NCBI RefSeq assembly: GCF_019218285.1
Contig: NZ_JAHUZG010000002.1
Coordinates: forward strand, 682,001-746,000
DNA length: 64,000 bases
Source: Antarctobacter sediminis
GTDB lineage: Bacteria; Pseudomonadota; Alphaproteobacteria; Rhodobacterales; Rhodobacteraceae
Reading direction: 5' to 3'
The notes beneath the pieces are model-generated. The model searched no databases, was not told the origin of the DNA, and worked only from the letters and a program-made list of their open reading frames with translations. The position numbers were made by a program, and so were the translations under genes. This document shows positions 42,936-53,543 of this stretch, piece after piece (the stretch's first letter is position 1; each line of letters starts with the position of its first letter).

Positions 42936-43589
42936 TCAGAAATGCAGCGACACGCCGATGTTCAGCGCGTTGGTCTTGATGTCGGTCTTGAAGGTGCCGC
43001 CATCGTCAAAGGTGCCTTCGTTGGTCGAATAGGTGAACTGGTATTCGCCAAAGACCGAAAAGCGATCATTGATCGGATAGCTGGCGCCTGCGGTCAGGCG
43101 CACGGCCGGGCCGGTCACCTGATAGCCATAGGTCCGCGATCCGCTGGCGTGATCCGCATCCACATGCGGAAAGGCGAAACCGATACCGCCGCCGACATAA
43201 GGGGTGATCTTGCCCCACTGTTCCTTCCAGCGGCGCATGACGTTTGCGGTGATCACGTTATGGCCGTCCGTGAACTCGAGTCGCGAAAAGCCAAGAGCCG
43301 CCCGGGCCTTGTCATCGGCATAGGCTTTGGTGTGCGTGTATTCGACACCGAAACCCAATGTCTCGCTCCGCCACCATGTCGCGCGGGCACCATAATACGG
43401 AGGGGCAGAAAACGGCTTGCCTTCCCAACCGACAAGCTGGTCATAGCTGCCGCCGCCATTGGGCAGGTCGCCCGAAATGCGGCTGTGCGGCAGGGTTTGC
43501 CAACCCGAGTAGATCGACAGTTCCATCTCGGCTGCGGCGGGCGCTGCGAGGCCGATCAGGATGCCAAGGGAAAGAATCAGTCGACGCAT
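42936..43589 (-). CDS. outer-membrane beta-barrel protein
   Basis: A 217-residue protein with a signal peptide ([18 protein letters not shown]). The mature part shows amphipathic strands separated by charged turns and ends [11 protein letters not shown], with a C-terminal Phe typical of BAM substrates. Aromatic girdle residues are frequent ([31 protein letters not shown]). This fits an eight-stranded OmpA/OmpW-type or lipid-A-deacylase-like barrel, but I cannot choose. It is divergent from petA. Confidence 0.83.
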   Translation of the reverse strand: MRRLILSLGILIGLAAPAAAEMELSIYSGWQTLPHSRISGDLPNGGGSYDQLVGWEGKPFSAPPYYGARATWWRSETLGFGVEYTHTKAYADDKARAALGFSRLEFTDGHNVITANVMRRWKEQWGKITPYVGGGIGFAFPHVDADHASGSRTYGYQVTGPAVRLTAGASYPINDRFSVFGEYQFTYSTNEGTFDDGGTFKTDIKTNALNIGVSLHF

Positions 43590-43813
43590 GGTGCCGCCCC
43601 CAAGAATTGCTCGCCGGGACATAATCATCGCGGGAACGGTGTTTCAACCGCGACAGATGCGCGCGAGCGTGGAGTGTGAGCCTTTTGCATCCTTTACCCG
43701 TCATGGGGTCCCGGATAGATAGCGTGCCTGAGCGGGGTCCGGAGTCTTTCGAGCCTCCGGAAACCATGGGTTTTACCGCGGGCCGACGGCCCCACAGAAA
43801 TGGAGCGAACCTC

Positions 43814-44410
43814 GTGTCCCACGCAGAAGACCACGAAGGCACCCGAAGGGATTTCCTCTACTACGCCGCCGCCGGCGCCGGGGTCGTCACGACCGGCGCT
43901 GCCGTCTGGCCGCTTGTCAACCAGATGAACCCCTCGGCGGACGTGCGCGCGCTGTCCACCATCCGGGTAGATGTCTCGGGCGTTGCCCCGGGCACGCAGC
44001 TGACGGTCAAGTGGCTGGGCAAGCCGGTGTTCATCCGTCACCGGACCGAGGACGAGATCGCCGAAGCCAAGGCACAGGACGTCGCGATCGAGGACGGGTC
44101 CGCTCCGGCTCTGGTCGATCCGCTGGCCAACAACGCCAACATCGATTCGGGCGCACCGGCGACCGACGCCAACCGCACCCTGCCCTCGCCCGAAGGTCAG
44201 CCCGCAGAGGCATGGGTCGTCCAGATGGGCGTCTGCACGCACCTCGGCTGTGTGCCGCTGGGCAACGCAGGCGAGTTCGGCGGCTGGTTCTGCCCCTGCC
44301 ACGGCTCGCACTACGACCTCGCCGGTCGTATCCGCAAGGGTCCGGCACCGCGCAACCTTCCTGTCCCCCCGGCCGCTTGGGTCGACGACAGCACCATCCT
44401 GCTGGGTTAA
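43814..44410 (+). CDS. petA: ubiquinol-cytochrome c reductase iron-sulfur (Rieske) subunit
   Basis: The [2Fe-2S] subunit of the bc1 complex, 198 residues. A Tat-type anchor at the N-terminus ([16 protein letters not shown]) is followed by the Rieske domain. Ligands are Cys141, His143, Cys160 and His163, with the disulfide pair Cys146/Cys162 (CTHLGC and [10 protein letters not shown]). The GTG at 43814 is chosen because GGAG lies upstream and the protein then starts [13 protein letters not shown] as in other Rhodobacteraceae. It leads the petABC operon. Confidence 0.97.
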   Translation: MSHAEDHEGTRRDFLYYAAAGAGVVTTGAAVWPLVNQMNPSADVRALSTIRVDVSGVAPGTQLTVKWLGKPVFIRHRTEDEIAEAKAQDVAIEDGSAPALVDPLANNANIDSGAPATDANRTLPSPEGQPAEAWVVQMGVCTHLGCVPLGNAGEFGGWFCPCHGSHYDLAGRIRKGPAPRNLPVPPAAWVDDSTILLG

Positions 44411-44422
44411 GGAGCACAAGAC

Positions 44423-45769
44423 ATGGCTGGAATCCCGCACGACCATTACGAGCCCAAGACCGGCGTGGAAAAGTGGCTGCATAGCCGCCTTCCGATTGTC
44501 GGCCTGCTCTATGACACCATCATGATCCCCACGCCCAAGAACCTGAACTGGATGTGGGTCTGGGGTATCATTCTGACGTTCTGCCTTGTGCTGCAGATCG
44601 TGACCGGAGTTATCCTGGTGATGCATTACACGCCGCATGTCGATCTGGCGTTCGCCTCGATCGAACACATCATGCGCAACGTGAACGGCGGCCACTTTAT
44701 CCGCTACCTGCATATGAACGGTGCCTCGCTGTTCTTTGTAGCGGTCTACGCGCACATCTTCCGCGGCCTCTACTACGGGTCGTACAAGGCCCCGCGTGAA
44801 GTGACGTGGATCATCGGCATGCTGATCTACCTCTGCATGATGGGCACCGCTTTCATGGGCTACGTTCTGCCCTGGGGTCAGATGTCCTTCTGGGGCGCGA
44901 CCGTGATCACCGGCCTCTTTGGCGCCATCCCGTTCATCGGTGAGCCGATCCAGACATGGCTGCTGGGCGGACCCGCCGTGGACAATGCCACGCTGAACCG
45001 CTTCTTCTCGCTTCACTACCTGCTGCCGATGGTCATTGCCGCGCTTGTGGCCGTGCACATCTGGGCCTTCCACACCACGGGCAACAACAACCCCACCGGT
45101 GTCGAAGTGCGTCGCGGCTCCAAGGCCGAAGCCGAGAAGGACACCGTTCCGTTCTGGCCCTACTACGTGATCAAGGACCTGCTGGCGCTGGCCGTGATTC
45201 TGGCGATCTTCTTTGCCATCGTCGGCTTTATGCCGAACTACCTCGGCCATCCCGACAACTACATCGAAGCCAACCCGCTGGTGACGCCCGCGCACATCGT
45301 CCCGGAATGGTACTTCCTACCGTTCTACGCGATCCTGCGCGCCTTCACTTCGGACGTCTGGCTGGTGCAGCTGGCATCCTTCGTGACCGGCGGCATCATC
45401 GACGCCAAGTTCTTTGGTGTTCTGGCGATGTTCGGCGCGATCCTGGTCATGGCCCTGGCGCCCTGGCTGGACACCTCGTCGGTGCGTTCGGGCCGTTACC
45501 GCCCCATGTTCAAGTGGTGGTTCTGGCTGCTGGTCTTCGACTTCTTCGCCCTGATGTGGCTTGGTGCAATGCCCGCCGAAGAACCCTTCGCCAGCCTCTC
45601 GCTGATCGCCTCGGCCTACTGGTTTGCCTATTTCCTGGTGATCCTGCCGCTGCTGGGCGTGGTCGAAAAGCCGCTGGCGCAGCCCGACACCATCGAGGCC
45701 GACTTCGACGCGCATTACCCGCCGAAAGCTGACGCCAAGGGCGCCGGCGCCGCGACCCCGGCGGAATAA
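44423..45769 (+). CDS. petB: cytochrome b of the bc1 complex
   Basis: A 448-residue membrane protein that carries both haems b and the Qo/Qi sites. The Qo-site motif appears as [15 protein letters not shown], and haem-ligand helices contain [34 protein letters not shown] [18 protein letters not shown], and [13 protein letters not shown]. The C-terminus is hydrophilic ([16 protein letters not shown]). It starts 12 bp after petA and ends 20 bp before petC. Confidence 0.98.
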   Translation: MAGIPHDHYEPKTGVEKWLHSRLPIVGLLYDTIMIPTPKNLNWMWVWGIILTFCLVLQIVTGVILVMHYTPHVDLAFASIEHIMRNVNGGHFIRYLHMNGASLFFVAVYAHIFRGLYYGSYKAPREVTWIIGMLIYLCMMGTAFMGYVLPWGQMSFWGATVITGLFGAIPFIGEPIQTWLLGGPAVDNATLNRFFSLHYLLPMVIAALVAVHIWAFHTTGNNNPTGVEVRRGSKAEAEKDTVPFWPYYVIKDLLALAVILAIFFAIVGFMPNYLGHPDNYIEANPLVTPAHIVPEWYFLPFYAILRAFTSDVWLVQLASFVTGGIIDAKFFGVLAMFGAILVMALAPWLDTSSVRSGRYRPMFKWWFWLLVFDFFALMWLGAMPAEEPFASLSLIASAYWFAYFLVILPLLGVVEKPLAQPDTIEADFDAHYPPKADAKGAGAATPAE

Positions 45770-45789
45770 GACAAGAAGGACCGTTAGAG

Positions 45790-46566
45790 ATGTTCAAGAA
45801 ACTCACCCTCGCGGCCCTCGTGGCCTTCGGTCTGGCCGGCGGCGCACATGCCGCCGGCGGCGAGGCCCACGTCGAGGACTTCCAGTTCTCGTTCGAGGGG
45901 CCCTTCGGCACCTGGGACCAGAACCAGCTTCAGCGTGGCCTCAAGGTCTACACCGAAGTCTGCTCGGCATGTCACGGGCTGCAATACGTCCCGCTGCGTG
46001 ACCTCGAACAACTGGGTTACTCCGAAGAGCAGGTCATCGCCTACGCGGCCAACTTCGAAGTCTACGACGAAGAACTCGAAGACTTCCGCCCCGCCAAGCC
46101 GACCGACCACTTCCCGGCCAACACCGCGGCCGGCGCGCCCGACCTGTCGATGATGGCAAAGGCACGCGCAGGGTTCCACGGCCCCTTCGGTCTTGGGATC
46201 AACCAGCTGTTCAAAGGTATGGGCGGCGCGGAATACATCGCATCGCTGCTGGACGGTTACACCGGCGAGGAAAAAGAAGAAGCAGGCGCCATCCTGTACG
46301 AAAACCACGCCTTTCCCGGCGGTTGGATTTCGATGGCTCCGCCGCTTTACGGTGACGACGTCGAATTCGACGATGGCCACTCGACCGACCTGCATCACAC
46401 GGCGGCTGACGTCGCGGCCTTCCTGATGTGGACGGCGGAACCCAAGATGATGCAGCGCAAGGAAGCAGGCTTTATCGGCGTGTTCTTCCTCGTGGTTCTC
46501 TCGGTGCTGCTGTACCTTGTGAACAAGCGGCTCTGGGCACCGATCAAGCGCAAGCCGACGGCCTGA
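45790..46566 (+). CDS. petC: cytochrome c1 of the bc1 complex
   Basis: A 258-residue haem c protein with a signal peptide ([15 protein letters not shown]). The haem site is C58-S-A-C61-H62 ([22 protein letters not shown]). The sixth ligand Met is probably in [12 protein letters not shown]-terminal anchor helix ([19 protein letters not shown]) holds it to the membrane. The ATG follows AGGACC closely. It completes the operon before a strong terminator. Confidence 0.97.
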   Translation: MFKKLTLAALVAFGLAGGAHAAGGEAHVEDFQFSFEGPFGTWDQNQLQRGLKVYTEVCSACHGLQYVPLRDLEQLGYSEEQVIAYAANFEVYDEELEDFRPAKPTDHFPANTAAGAPDLSMMAKARAGFHGPFGLGINQLFKGMGGAEYIASLLDGYTGEEKEEAGAILYENHAFPGGWISMAPPLYGDDVEFDDGHSTDLHHTAADVAAFLMWTAEPKMMQRKEAGFIGVFFLVVLSVLLYLVNKRLWAPIKRKPTA

Positions 46567-46587
46567 GCCACGGCAGCCTGAAAAAGC

Positions 46588-46620
46588 AAAGCCCCGCCAA
46601 ACTGGCGGGGCTTTCGTTTT
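46588..46620. terminator. strong intrinsic terminator of petABC, also usable from the thi side
   Basis: A perfect 12-bp stem (46588-46599 and 46603-46614) with the loop AAC is followed by TTTCGTTTT on the plus strand; on the minus strand it is followed by TTTGCTTTTT. It separates the convergent pet and thi operons. Confidence 0.93.
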
Positions 46621-46647
46621 TTGACGCCGGTTCATTGTGGGTCACGA

Positions 46648-47352
46648 TCAACCCGGCATTCCGATATATGCGCGAAACGCCTCTGGCGGATCACCAAAGA
46701 ACCGCTCGACCGGTATCGGCGCGTCGACCCGGCCATCCGCCACCAAAACAACCTCTTGCGCCCAATCCTCGGCATCGCGGGGGTCATGTGTAACCATGAC
46801 CACCAGCGCGGCCAGGCTCTCTCCGACCTCGCGCACCAGCGTCAGCATCTCGCGCTTGAGCGCCGGGCCAAGAGCCGCGAAAGGTTCGTCCAGCAGGATC
46901 ACCGGGCGCGCCATCAGAAGGACACGCGCCAAGGCGGCGCGACCCTGCTGGCCACCCGAAAGCGTACCGGGTTTACGGTCAGACATCCCGTCAAGCCCCA
47001 CGCGGGCCAACGCTCCGCCTATGCGTTCACGCATTTCGGCGTCCGGGCGCCGCCCATCGGGACGCAGAGCCAGCCCAAGGTTGCGCTCCAGCGTCAGATG
47101 CGGGAACAGGTTGCTGTCCTGAAAGAGAATAGAGATCGGTCTCTTTTCGGGAAGCGAGGCCGTCAGGTCACGCCCCTGCCACGAAATCCGCCCCGACAGG
47201 ATCGGGCGAAATCCGGCAATTGCGTCCAACAAGGTGGATTTCCCCGCCCCCGACGGCCCGACCAGCGCAACACGTCGACCGGGCGCAAATCCAAGGTCCG
47301 CGCTTAGCGGGCCACTGTCCATGGCAACCTTCATGGCTTCAAGCCGCAGCAT
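46648..47352 (-). CDS. thiQ: thiamine ABC transporter ATP-binding protein
   Basis: A 234-residue ATPase with Walker A GPSGAGKST, Q-loop LFQDSNLFPHLTL, signature LSGGQQGRAALA, Walker B VILLDEPFAALGP and H-loop MVTHDPRDAEDW. The short length is normal for ThiQ. It is the last gene of thiBPQ, and its ATG at 47352 lies 14 bases inside thiP. It energises import of thiamine and its phosphates. Confidence 0.93.
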   Translation of the reverse strand: MLRLEAMKVAMDSGPLSADLGFAPGRRVALVGPSGAGKSTLLDAIAGFRPILSGRISWQGRDLTASLPEKRPISILFQDSNLFPHLTLERNLGLALRPDGRRPDAEMRERIGGALARVGLDGMSDRKPGTLSGGQQGRAALARVLLMARPVILLDEPFAALGPALKREMLTLVREVGESLAALVVMVTHDPRDAEDWAQEVVLVADGRVDAPIPVERFFGDPPEAFRAYIGMPG

Positions 47353-48856
47353 TTGCCCGCCCTCCCCTGTCAAACAGCCAGAACAGGCCAAGGCTCAGTC
47401 CAAGCAACAGCAATGCCGCTCCGGCGGCGGCTTCCATCTGGTAGGATCCCATCAAACGATAGACCTGCAAGGGTAGCGTCGCCCGGTCAGGATCGGCGAA
47501 CAGCGCGATCACGCCCAGATCCCCCATCGCCAGCGCGGCGGTCAAGCCGGCAGCAAACCCCATCGGGCGCCGCAGGCGCGGGATCCAGACCAGACGCAGC
47601 CATGCCAGCCGCGTCAGCCGCAGGCTGGAAGCAAGCCGGCCATAATCGCGTGATACGGCCTCTGCCTCGGGGCGCAGGATACGCAGCGCGAAGGGCAACG
47701 CCATCAGCGCATTGACCACGCCAGTCACCGGCAGCGCCATGTCAAACGGATTCACGAACGGACGCAGGATCAGGAACAAGCCGGTGCCCAGCACAAGCGG
47801 CGAAATCGCGATGGCGGGCAGTGCCAGAAGCTCTCCGCGCCGCGTCGCCAAGGGCAAGGCCCATGCCATACACAACGCCGTCGACCCCAGAGCCAGCAAC
47901 AGAGAATGCCCCGCTGCACGCAGCGTGTCCGGTGAGATCAGCAGCAGGCCGGGCATTCCGCGCAGAATGACGGCCAACAAGGGCACGATAAGGAACAGCG
48001 CCGCGGCCATGATCCAAACCACATCCCAGATCCGCGCCAAACGCCCCTGCCCGTCCCAGCGCGGCACCCTGCGATCCCGGCCAACGCCAAACCCGGCCTT
48101 GGCCGAAACGCGCACGGCCACCACGCCCGCCGCAAGCGCCAAGACAAGCTGCAACACCGCCAGAGAGGACGCACGCCCCAGATCGAAATCGAAACGCATC
48201 GCCTGGTAGATGGCCAGTTCAACGGTGGTCGCGCGCGGCCCGCCGCCAAGGGTCAGGGCCACGGCAAAGCTTGTCAGGCAGATGACAAAGATCACGGTGA
48301 AGGCTCCGGGCAGCACCCGGGCAATCAATGGCCATTCGATCACCAACCAACGCGCGCGCCACGACAAGCCCAGCGAGGCGGACAGGCGGAAATGTTCCGC
48401 AGGCACCGTGACCCAGGCCGAAAACAGCATCCTGACCGCAAGCGGAAGGTTGAAAAAAACATGGGCAAGGACGACGCCGTGCAACCCGTAGATGTCCAGT
48501 GTTGGCGCCCCCAGCACCCGAAGCGCCGCGTTGACCAGGCCGGACTGACCAAAGACCGCGATCAACCCCATGACCGCGACGATCACGGGCAAAATGAACG
48601 GCGCGCCGAGCAGGGTCACCAACAGCGCCCGCCCCGCAAACCGCCGACGGGCCAGCGCCTTTGCCACCGGAAGGGCAAGAACCACGCTGACACTGGCCGA
48701 CAGGAACGCCTGCCACAGCGTAAAACGCAATGCCTGCCAGTCCCCCGGGCCAAGCGCGCCAAAGCCCCCGGCCCGGGTCAGAACGACGGCGACCGGCCCC
48801 AGCGTCAGGAACGCCAGGACCAGTGCGGCGCTTATTGCGACAGCGCGCGACGCCAT
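47339..48856 (-). CDS. thiP: thiamine ABC transporter permease
   Basis: A 505-residue double-length permease with about twelve transmembrane segments. Two EAA-type loops can be seen: one near VPAEHFRLSASLGLSWRARWL and one near EAEAVSRDYGRLASSLRLTRL. Fused halves are typical of ThiP. Overlaps of 25 bases with thiB and 14 bases with thiQ show coupled translation. Confidence 0.93.
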   Translation of the reverse strand: MASRAVAISAALVLAFLTLGPVAVVLTRAGGFGALGPGDWQALRFTLWQAFLSASVSVVLALPVAKALARRRFAGRALLVTLLGAPFILPVIVAVMGLIAVFGQSGLVNAALRVLGAPTLDIYGLHGVVLAHVFFNLPLAVRMLFSAWVTVPAEHFRLSASLGLSWRARWLVIEWPLIARVLPGAFTVIFVICLTSFAVALTLGGGPRATTVELAIYQAMRFDFDLGRASSLAVLQLVLALAAGVVAVRVSAKAGFGVGRDRRVPRWDGQGRLARIWDVVWIMAAALFLIVPLLAVILRGMPGLLLISPDTLRAAGHSLLLALGSTALCMAWALPLATRRGELLALPAIAISPLVLGTGLFLILRPFVNPFDMALPVTGVVNALMALPFALRILRPEAEAVSRDYGRLASSLRLTRLAWLRLVWIPRLRRPMGFAAGLTAALAMGDLGVIALFADPDRATLPLQVYRLMGSYQMEAAAGAALLLLGLSLGLFWLFDRGGRANAAA

Positions 48857-49818
48857 GCCTCGATCGCCTCGCCGCGCAGCGCTGCCGCCTCATCCTCGGA
48901 GTAGAAAAGCACCTTTTCCGGCATGTCCAATTGCTGGAAACCCGCCGGCCACTGATCTTCGGGCAAAGCTGCCGGGAACGACCAGTTGCCGGTGGCGATC
49001 ATGCCCTGAAAATCCTCAGACAAGATGAACTGCATGAACTGGTCGGCAAGCTCGGGCTGGTCCGTCCCGGCCAGCTTGGCGGCCAGCTCCACCATGAAAT
49101 AGTGGCCTTCGGGAAAGATCGCCGCCTTCTTGGTCTCATCCCCTTCGGCGATGATGTGGTAGGCGGGCGAGGTCGTGTAGCTCAGCACCATGTCGGCTTC
49201 GCCATCGGTGAACAGCCCGTAGGATTCCGACCAGCCCTTCGTGACGGTCAGGATCTTGGGCGCCAGTTTGGTCCACGCCTCTTCGGCCTTGTCGCCATAG
49301 ACCGCTTGCACCCACAGCACCAGGGCCAGCCCCGAAATCGACGACCGCGGATCCTGAATCACCAGCCGCAGGTCGTCGGGTGCATTCAGCAGCGCCTCAA
49401 AGCTCTGCGGGGCAGTGTCGACCCGGGTCGTGTCATAGACAAAAGCCGTGTGGCCATAGTTGAACGGCACGAAAACCTCATCCGTCCATTCGATCGGCAG
49501 CGTCAGCGCCGAGAAATCCACCCCGTGTTCGGCGAAAAGGCCGGATTCGCGCGCTTTTTTGGTCACATCCGTGTTCAAGCCGATGACCACGTCCGCTTCG
49601 GTCCGAGCGCCCTCCAACAGGATGCGCGGCAAGAGATCGCCGGGTTTGAATTGAAGATCGCAGGCGCAGCGTGCCTCGAACAGTTCCTCGATCTTGGGGC
49701 CCGGGCCCCATTCCGAAACGAAGTAATCAGGCGCATAGACTGTCAGAACGGGGGTGTCCGCCAAGGCCATGCTGGCGCTCAGGCATCCCGCGGCAACAGT
49801 GAAGGTCAGTGACTTCAT
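48832..49818 (-). CDS. thiB: thiamine-binding periplasmic protein
   Basis: A 328-residue receptor with a signal peptide (LTFTVAAGCLSASMALAD). The mature start VLTVYAPDYFVSEWGPGPKIEELFE and the segment TKGWSESYGLFTDGEADMVLSYTTSPAYH are typical of ThiB, where the second stretch lines the thiamine pocket. The ATG at 49818 is preferred over an earlier in-frame Met. It is the first gene after the TPP riboswitch, so its expression falls when thiamine pyrophosphate is plentiful. Confidence 0.95.
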   Translation of the reverse strand: MKSLTFTVAAGCLSASMALADTPVLTVYAPDYFVSEWGPGPKIEELFEARCACDLQFKPGDLLPRILLEGARTEADVVIGLNTDVTKKARESGLFAEHGVDFSALTLPIEWTDEVFVPFNYGHTAFVYDTTRVDTAPQSFEALLNAPDDLRLVIQDPRSSISGLALVLWVQAVYGDKAEEAWTKLAPKILTVTKGWSESYGLFTDGEADMVLSYTTSPAYHIIAEGDETKKAAIFPEGHYFMVELAAKLAGTDQPELADQFMQFILSEDFQGMIATGNWSFPAALPEDQWPAGFQQLDMPEKVLFYSEDEAAALRGEAIEAWRRALSQ

Positions 49819-49869
49819 GAAGTCCTCCAATATTGCGGCGCAAGGGCAAGATTGGAGTCCCGGTGTCCG

Positions 49870-49974
49870 GTCCCTACCTTCCCTCCGCCGGTGTTAACCG
49901 GTTCAGGTTCAACGGGTTCGTCCGGCAAACGGACATCTCAGACGGCTTGTGCGCCGCCACCCCGAGGTGAGGCG
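49870..49974 (-). ncRNA. TPP riboswitch (THI element)
   Basis: On the minus strand the leader contains the conserved blocks in order: CTCGGGGTG, then CTGAGATG, then ACCCGTTGAACCTGA, then CCGGTTAACACCGGCGGAGGGAAGG. These form the five-helix TPP aptamer. It ends about 50 bases before thiB, whose ribosome-binding site (GAGGAC region) is probably masked when TPP binds. The remaining spacer to aroC (about 350 bp) holds the riboswitch promoter and the doubtful small frame at 50096-50266. Confidence 0.95.
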
Positions 49975-50095
49975 GAACCTAGCGGCGACAGGTAGGAACA
50001 TCAAGAAAAACCGTGATTTTTCGCATATGTTATGGTAAGTCTTTGCCATCCCGATAATTCAGGAGAAAGGAGGCGCCCTTGGGGGAACGCGTGTA

Positions 50096-50266
50096 CTGAT
50101 TTTATGTCTCGAGCTGGTAGTGATCTGGCTCATCTATCTTTTCTTCGGCTGGCTGGCGGCCTTCGAGATGCCCCTCTGGCTTTCCACTTTCATCGTTATT
50201 GCCGTAGACCGTGCGACCAGCGCGGTGGGCGATTTTGCCCGTCAGCGGCGCGATCTTCTCGAATAG
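50096..50266 (+). CDS. possible small single-pass membrane peptide lacking a standard start codon
   Basis: In one frame the sequence encodes a very coherent membrane peptide: [24 protein letters not shown], then [21 protein letters not shown] and a charged tail [11 protein letters not shown] before TAG at 50264. A strong AGGAGAAAGGAGG lies at 50061-50073. But no ATG, GTG or TTG occurs in frame between the upstream stop (50036) and the helix; the first are CTG at 50096 and GTG at 50120. A TTG at 50079, well spaced from the Shine-Dalgarno, is in another frame that stops at once. Either a frameshift or an unusual start is needed. Family unknown. Confidence 0.4.
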   Translation: MILCLELVVIWLIYLFFGWLAAFEMPLWLSTFIVIAVDRATSAVGDFARQRRDLLE

Positions 50267-50321
50267 TCTTGGCATTGGTCCCCGGCTTGCGTATCCCGCC
50301 CGGAAACGAGGGGAACCCGCC

Positions 50322-51425
50322 ATGAGCCTGAACACGTTCGGACATCTCTTCCGTGTGACCACCTGGGGCGAAAGCCACGGACCGGCGCTTGGCGCCACGG
50401 TCGATGGCGTCCCCCCGGGGGTCGAGATCGACGAGGCGCAGTTGCAGCACTGGCTGGACAAGCGCAAGCCCGGCCAGAACAAGTTCACGACGCAACGGCG
50501 TGAACCCGATGCGGTGCGGATCCTGTCCGGCGTGTTCGACGGCCGCACCACCGGGACCTCGGTTCAGCTCATGATCGAGAACACCGATCAGCGGTCCAAG
50601 GACTACTCCGAGATCGCGCAGAAATTCCGCCCCGGCCATGCGGACATCACCTATTTCCAGAAATACGGCCTGCGCGACTATCGCGGCGGCGGGCGGTCCT
50701 CTGCGCGCGAAACCGCGGCGCGCGTCGCGGCGGGCGGTCTTGCGCGGGCGGCGCTGTCGGCGCTTGCTCCGGGGATCGAGATTCGCGGTTACATGGTGCA
50801 GATGGGCACCCATGCGATTGACCGGGCCCGGTTTGACGACGCGCAAATCGATGCAAACCCGTTCTGGTGCCCGGACGCCAAGGCGGCAGAGGATTGGGCC
50901 ATCTACCTGGACGATCTGCGCAAGTCAGGTGAGAGCGTAGGCGCAGTCGTCGAGGTGGTGGCGCGCCGCGCGCCCGCCGGTCTGGGCGCGCCGATCTACG
51001 GCAAGCTGGACACCGATCTTGCCGCAGCGATGATGTCGATCAACGCCGTCAAAGGCGTGGAAATTGGCGAAGGTATGGCCTCGGCCGCGCTGACCGGCAG
51101 CCAGAATGCGGATGAGATCTATATGGGCGAGGATGGGCCGGTCTATTCCTCGAACCACGCCGGTGGCATTCTGGGCGGCATTTCGACAGGGCAAGAGATC
51201 GTCGTGCGTTTCGCCGTCAAACCGACCTCGTCAATCCTGACCCCGCGCAAGACCATTACCCTGACGGGAGAAGAGACCGAGATCGTGACAAAGGGGCGTC
51301 ATGACCCCTGCGTCGGTATCCGTGCCGTTCCGGTGGGCGAGGCGATGATGGCCTGCGTTCTGCTTGATCACCTTTTGCTGCACCGCGGACAGGTGGGCGA
51401 CGCTGGCGGGCGGATCGGCGGCTGA
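50322..51425 (+). CDS. aroC: chorismate synthase
   Basis: The last enzyme of the shikimate pathway (EPSP to chorismate), FMN-dependent, 367 residues. Signatures are [20 protein letters not shown] at the N-terminus, [17 protein letters not shown] with the conserved Arg/Ser, and the C-terminal [17 protein letters not shown]. The ATG at 50322 follows GAGGGGAA; earlier frames lack the fold. It is convergent with the chemoreceptor gene, 10 bp apart. Confidence 0.98.
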   Translation: MSLNTFGHLFRVTTWGESHGPALGATVDGVPPGVEIDEAQLQHWLDKRKPGQNKFTTQRREPDAVRILSGVFDGRTTGTSVQLMIENTDQRSKDYSEIAQKFRPGHADITYFQKYGLRDYRGGGRSSARETAARVAAGGLARAALSALAPGIEIRGYMVQMGTHAIDRARFDDAQIDANPFWCPDAKAAEDWAIYLDDLRKSGESVGAVVEVVARRAPAGLGAPIYGKLDTDLAAAMMSINAVKGVEIGEGMASAALTGSQNADEIYMGEDGPVYSSNHAGGILGGISTGQEIVVRFAVKPTSSILTPRKTITLTGEETEIVTKGRHDPCVGIRAVPVGEAMMACVLLDHLLLHRGQVGDAGGRIGG

Positions 51426-51435
51426 GACCTGCGCG

Positions 51436-53439
51436 TCAGAAATCCTTCCACTGTCCTGCGTCCCCCACGGCCTGCTTGAAGGCAGGCTGTGGCGACTGCA
51501 CGGGCACGCCATAATCCGGGTCCTCTTCATCGATCGTGGCCTGAACGGGCTGAAGTTCCTCGGCATCCCAGCTGCCATGAACCAGCGTTTCCATATCCGG
51601 CAGGGCAGCGTCAAACTCCGCGGCGGGGTCCTCCCCTACATACGAAGTGTCGGTATCTGTCGCGCGTGCAGGAGGTTGCCAGTCATCGACGCCCTGCACC
51701 GCAGTTTCCTGCGCAGCAAAGCGTGCGAGCACATCCGACAGGCGCGTGGCCTCTACCCTCAGTTGCTGGCTGGCGGCATTGGTCTGACTGACCATCGCGG
51801 CGTTCTGCTGGGTCACCTTGTCCAGTTCGCCAACACCGACGTTGATTTCCTGAACGCCGCTGGCCTGATCCTTCGCCGACGCGGCGATATCCGAAACCAT
51901 CTCGGACACTTCGCTGACGCTTTCGACGATATGGGTCAGCGTCTCGCTGGTTTCCTGCACCAGCTTTTCGCCGTCTTCCACCTGCTGGGTGCTGTTCAGA
52001 ACCAGTTCCTTGATCTCACTGGCCGATTCCGACGCGCGCTGCGCGAGGCTGCGAACCTCGGAGGCCACGACGGAAAAGCCCTTGCCGGATTCCCCGGCGC
52101 GCGCGGCCTCGACCCCCGCGTTCAGCGCCAGCAGATTGGTCTGAAAGGCAATATCGTCGATCACGGTGATGATCTGTGCAATCTGTTCGGAGGATTTCGC
52201 AATCGACCCCATGGCCTGCAAGGCCCGTGCCATCACGTCGCCGCCCTGTTCGGCCCGGCGGCGTCCTTCACCCACCTTTGCATCCACTTCGGACGCCCGG
52301 TCCGAAGCTGTCTTCACACTGGCAGAGAGTTGGTCCAGCGCCGCCGCGGATTCCTCCAGCGTGGCGGCCTGCACCTCGGACCGGCGCGACATCTCGTCAG
52401 ACATGGAAGACAGTTCATTGGCGTTGCCTGTCACCGCATCCGCGCTTTGCCTCAGTGAACCGACGAGATCCTCCAACGCCCCGGCAAGGTTATTGAAGTC
52501 AGCGCAAAGCGTGACATAGCTTTCGCCCAGATCGCGCCACTCCCCCTCTTCCATCCGGCTTTGCAGATCGCCGCCGCGCAACCGGCTCATGGCGCCGCTG
52601 AGGGTCTGGAACAGATCCACGCGCCGCCCGTTTTCCTCGGTTGCGCGTTTTTCGGCGGCATCGGCCGCCAAAAGCTTGCCGCGCAGATCATCAAGGCTGC
52701 GTGAGATCATGCCAACCTCATCCGCCCGTCCCGTATCGGCGATATCGACCGCATAGTCCCTGTCCGCCAACCGGGCGACGGAATCCCGCGCCCGCTGGAT
52801 CGGTGCGGACAGCGAGCGCCCGAAGATAAACGCCAGCACCAGCGCGATGACCACGACAATGCCATTGCCAAGCAACTGCTTGATATCAGAGGCGGCGGCG
52901 GTATTCGTGGCGTCAGCCTCAAGCCGGGTAACATCAGCGGCCAGTTCACCGCTGACCTGAAACAGCTCCAGCCGGATTTCCTCTAGCTCGGGCAAAATGG
53001 CTTTGTAGGCAAAAGCCTTGCGGTCGAACAACGCCAATCCAGACAGGTGATCGAACTCATCCTCCAGCGCGCCCAGGCGTTGCGCCATCTCTGCCAACTG
53101 GGTGACGGTTGCATCCCGGCGCGCTTCGGCGACGCGCGTATCCGCGAAACTGGCCGGAACCTCGGCAAAACGATCCGACATTGCCCCGATCTGATTCTGC
53201 ATCACGTCGATCTGCGGATCATCCCCTGCGACGAACAGCAACAACGCCATTTCCGCGTTCTGCATGTTCTGCGTGAGCTCGCCCAATAGCTTGCTTTGAG
53301 AGAACACGTCAGACGCATGGTACAGCTTGCCCGTCAGTTCCGATTTGACCGTCCAGGAGATCACGGACAGCACCAGAAGCGTGGCGATGAAGGCAGACGC
53401 CAGCATCATGACCTGAATACGGATCGAAAACCTACCCAT
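51436..53439 (-). CDS. methyl-accepting chemotaxis protein with C-terminal CheR-type tether
   Basis: A 667-residue receptor. TM1 is near residues 10-30, a periplasmic helical sensor follows (about 30-190), then TM2 ([17 protein letters not shown]), a HAMP domain (about 213-268) and a long signalling domain with the CheA/CheW hairpin tip ([35 protein letters not shown]). The C-terminus ends W-K-D-F, matching the x-[FW]-x2-[FW] pentapeptide tether for CheR/CheB. The ATG at 53439 starts [13 protein letters not shown]. No other che genes lie near. Confidence 0.92.
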   Translation of the reverse strand: MGRFSIRIQVMMLASAFIATLLVLSVISWTVKSELTGKLYHASDVFSQSKLLGELTQNMQNAEMALLLFVAGDDPQIDVMQNQIGAMSDRFAEVPASFADTRVAEARRDATVTQLAEMAQRLGALEDEFDHLSGLALFDRKAFAYKAILPELEEIRLELFQVSGELAADVTRLEADATNTAAASDIKQLLGNGIVVVIALVLAFIFGRSLSAPIQRARDSVARLADRDYAVDIADTGRADEVGMISRSLDDLRGKLLAADAAEKRATEENGRRVDLFQTLSGAMSRLRGGDLQSRMEEGEWRDLGESYVTLCADFNNLAGALEDLVGSLRQSADAVTGNANELSSMSDEMSRRSEVQAATLEESAAALDQLSASVKTASDRASEVDAKVGEGRRRAEQGGDVMARALQAMGSIAKSSEQIAQIITVIDDIAFQTNLLALNAGVEAARAGESGKGFSVVASEVRSLAQRASESASEIKELVLNSTQQVEDGEKLVQETSETLTHIVESVSEVSEMVSDIAASAKDQASGVQEINVGVGELDKVTQQNAAMVSQTNAASQQLRVEATRLSDVLARFAAQETAVQGVDDWQPPARATDTDTSYVGEDPAAEFDAALPDMETLVHGSWDAEELQPVQATIDEEDPDYGVPVQSPQPAFKQAVGDAGQWKDF

Positions 53440-53543
53440 CAAAAACCCTCGCCTTTGGCAGCGGGGCAAATCCCCCGGCCTATCAGAGAGGGTTTAGCGG
53501 GAGCCCGGTAAACAAAACTTTCCGGGCGGACAGGAATTCACAT

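Noticed and set aside
43694..45295. 533-codon minus-strand ORF opposite petA/petB
   Set aside because: Antisense to bc1 genes; product has no recognisable domain.
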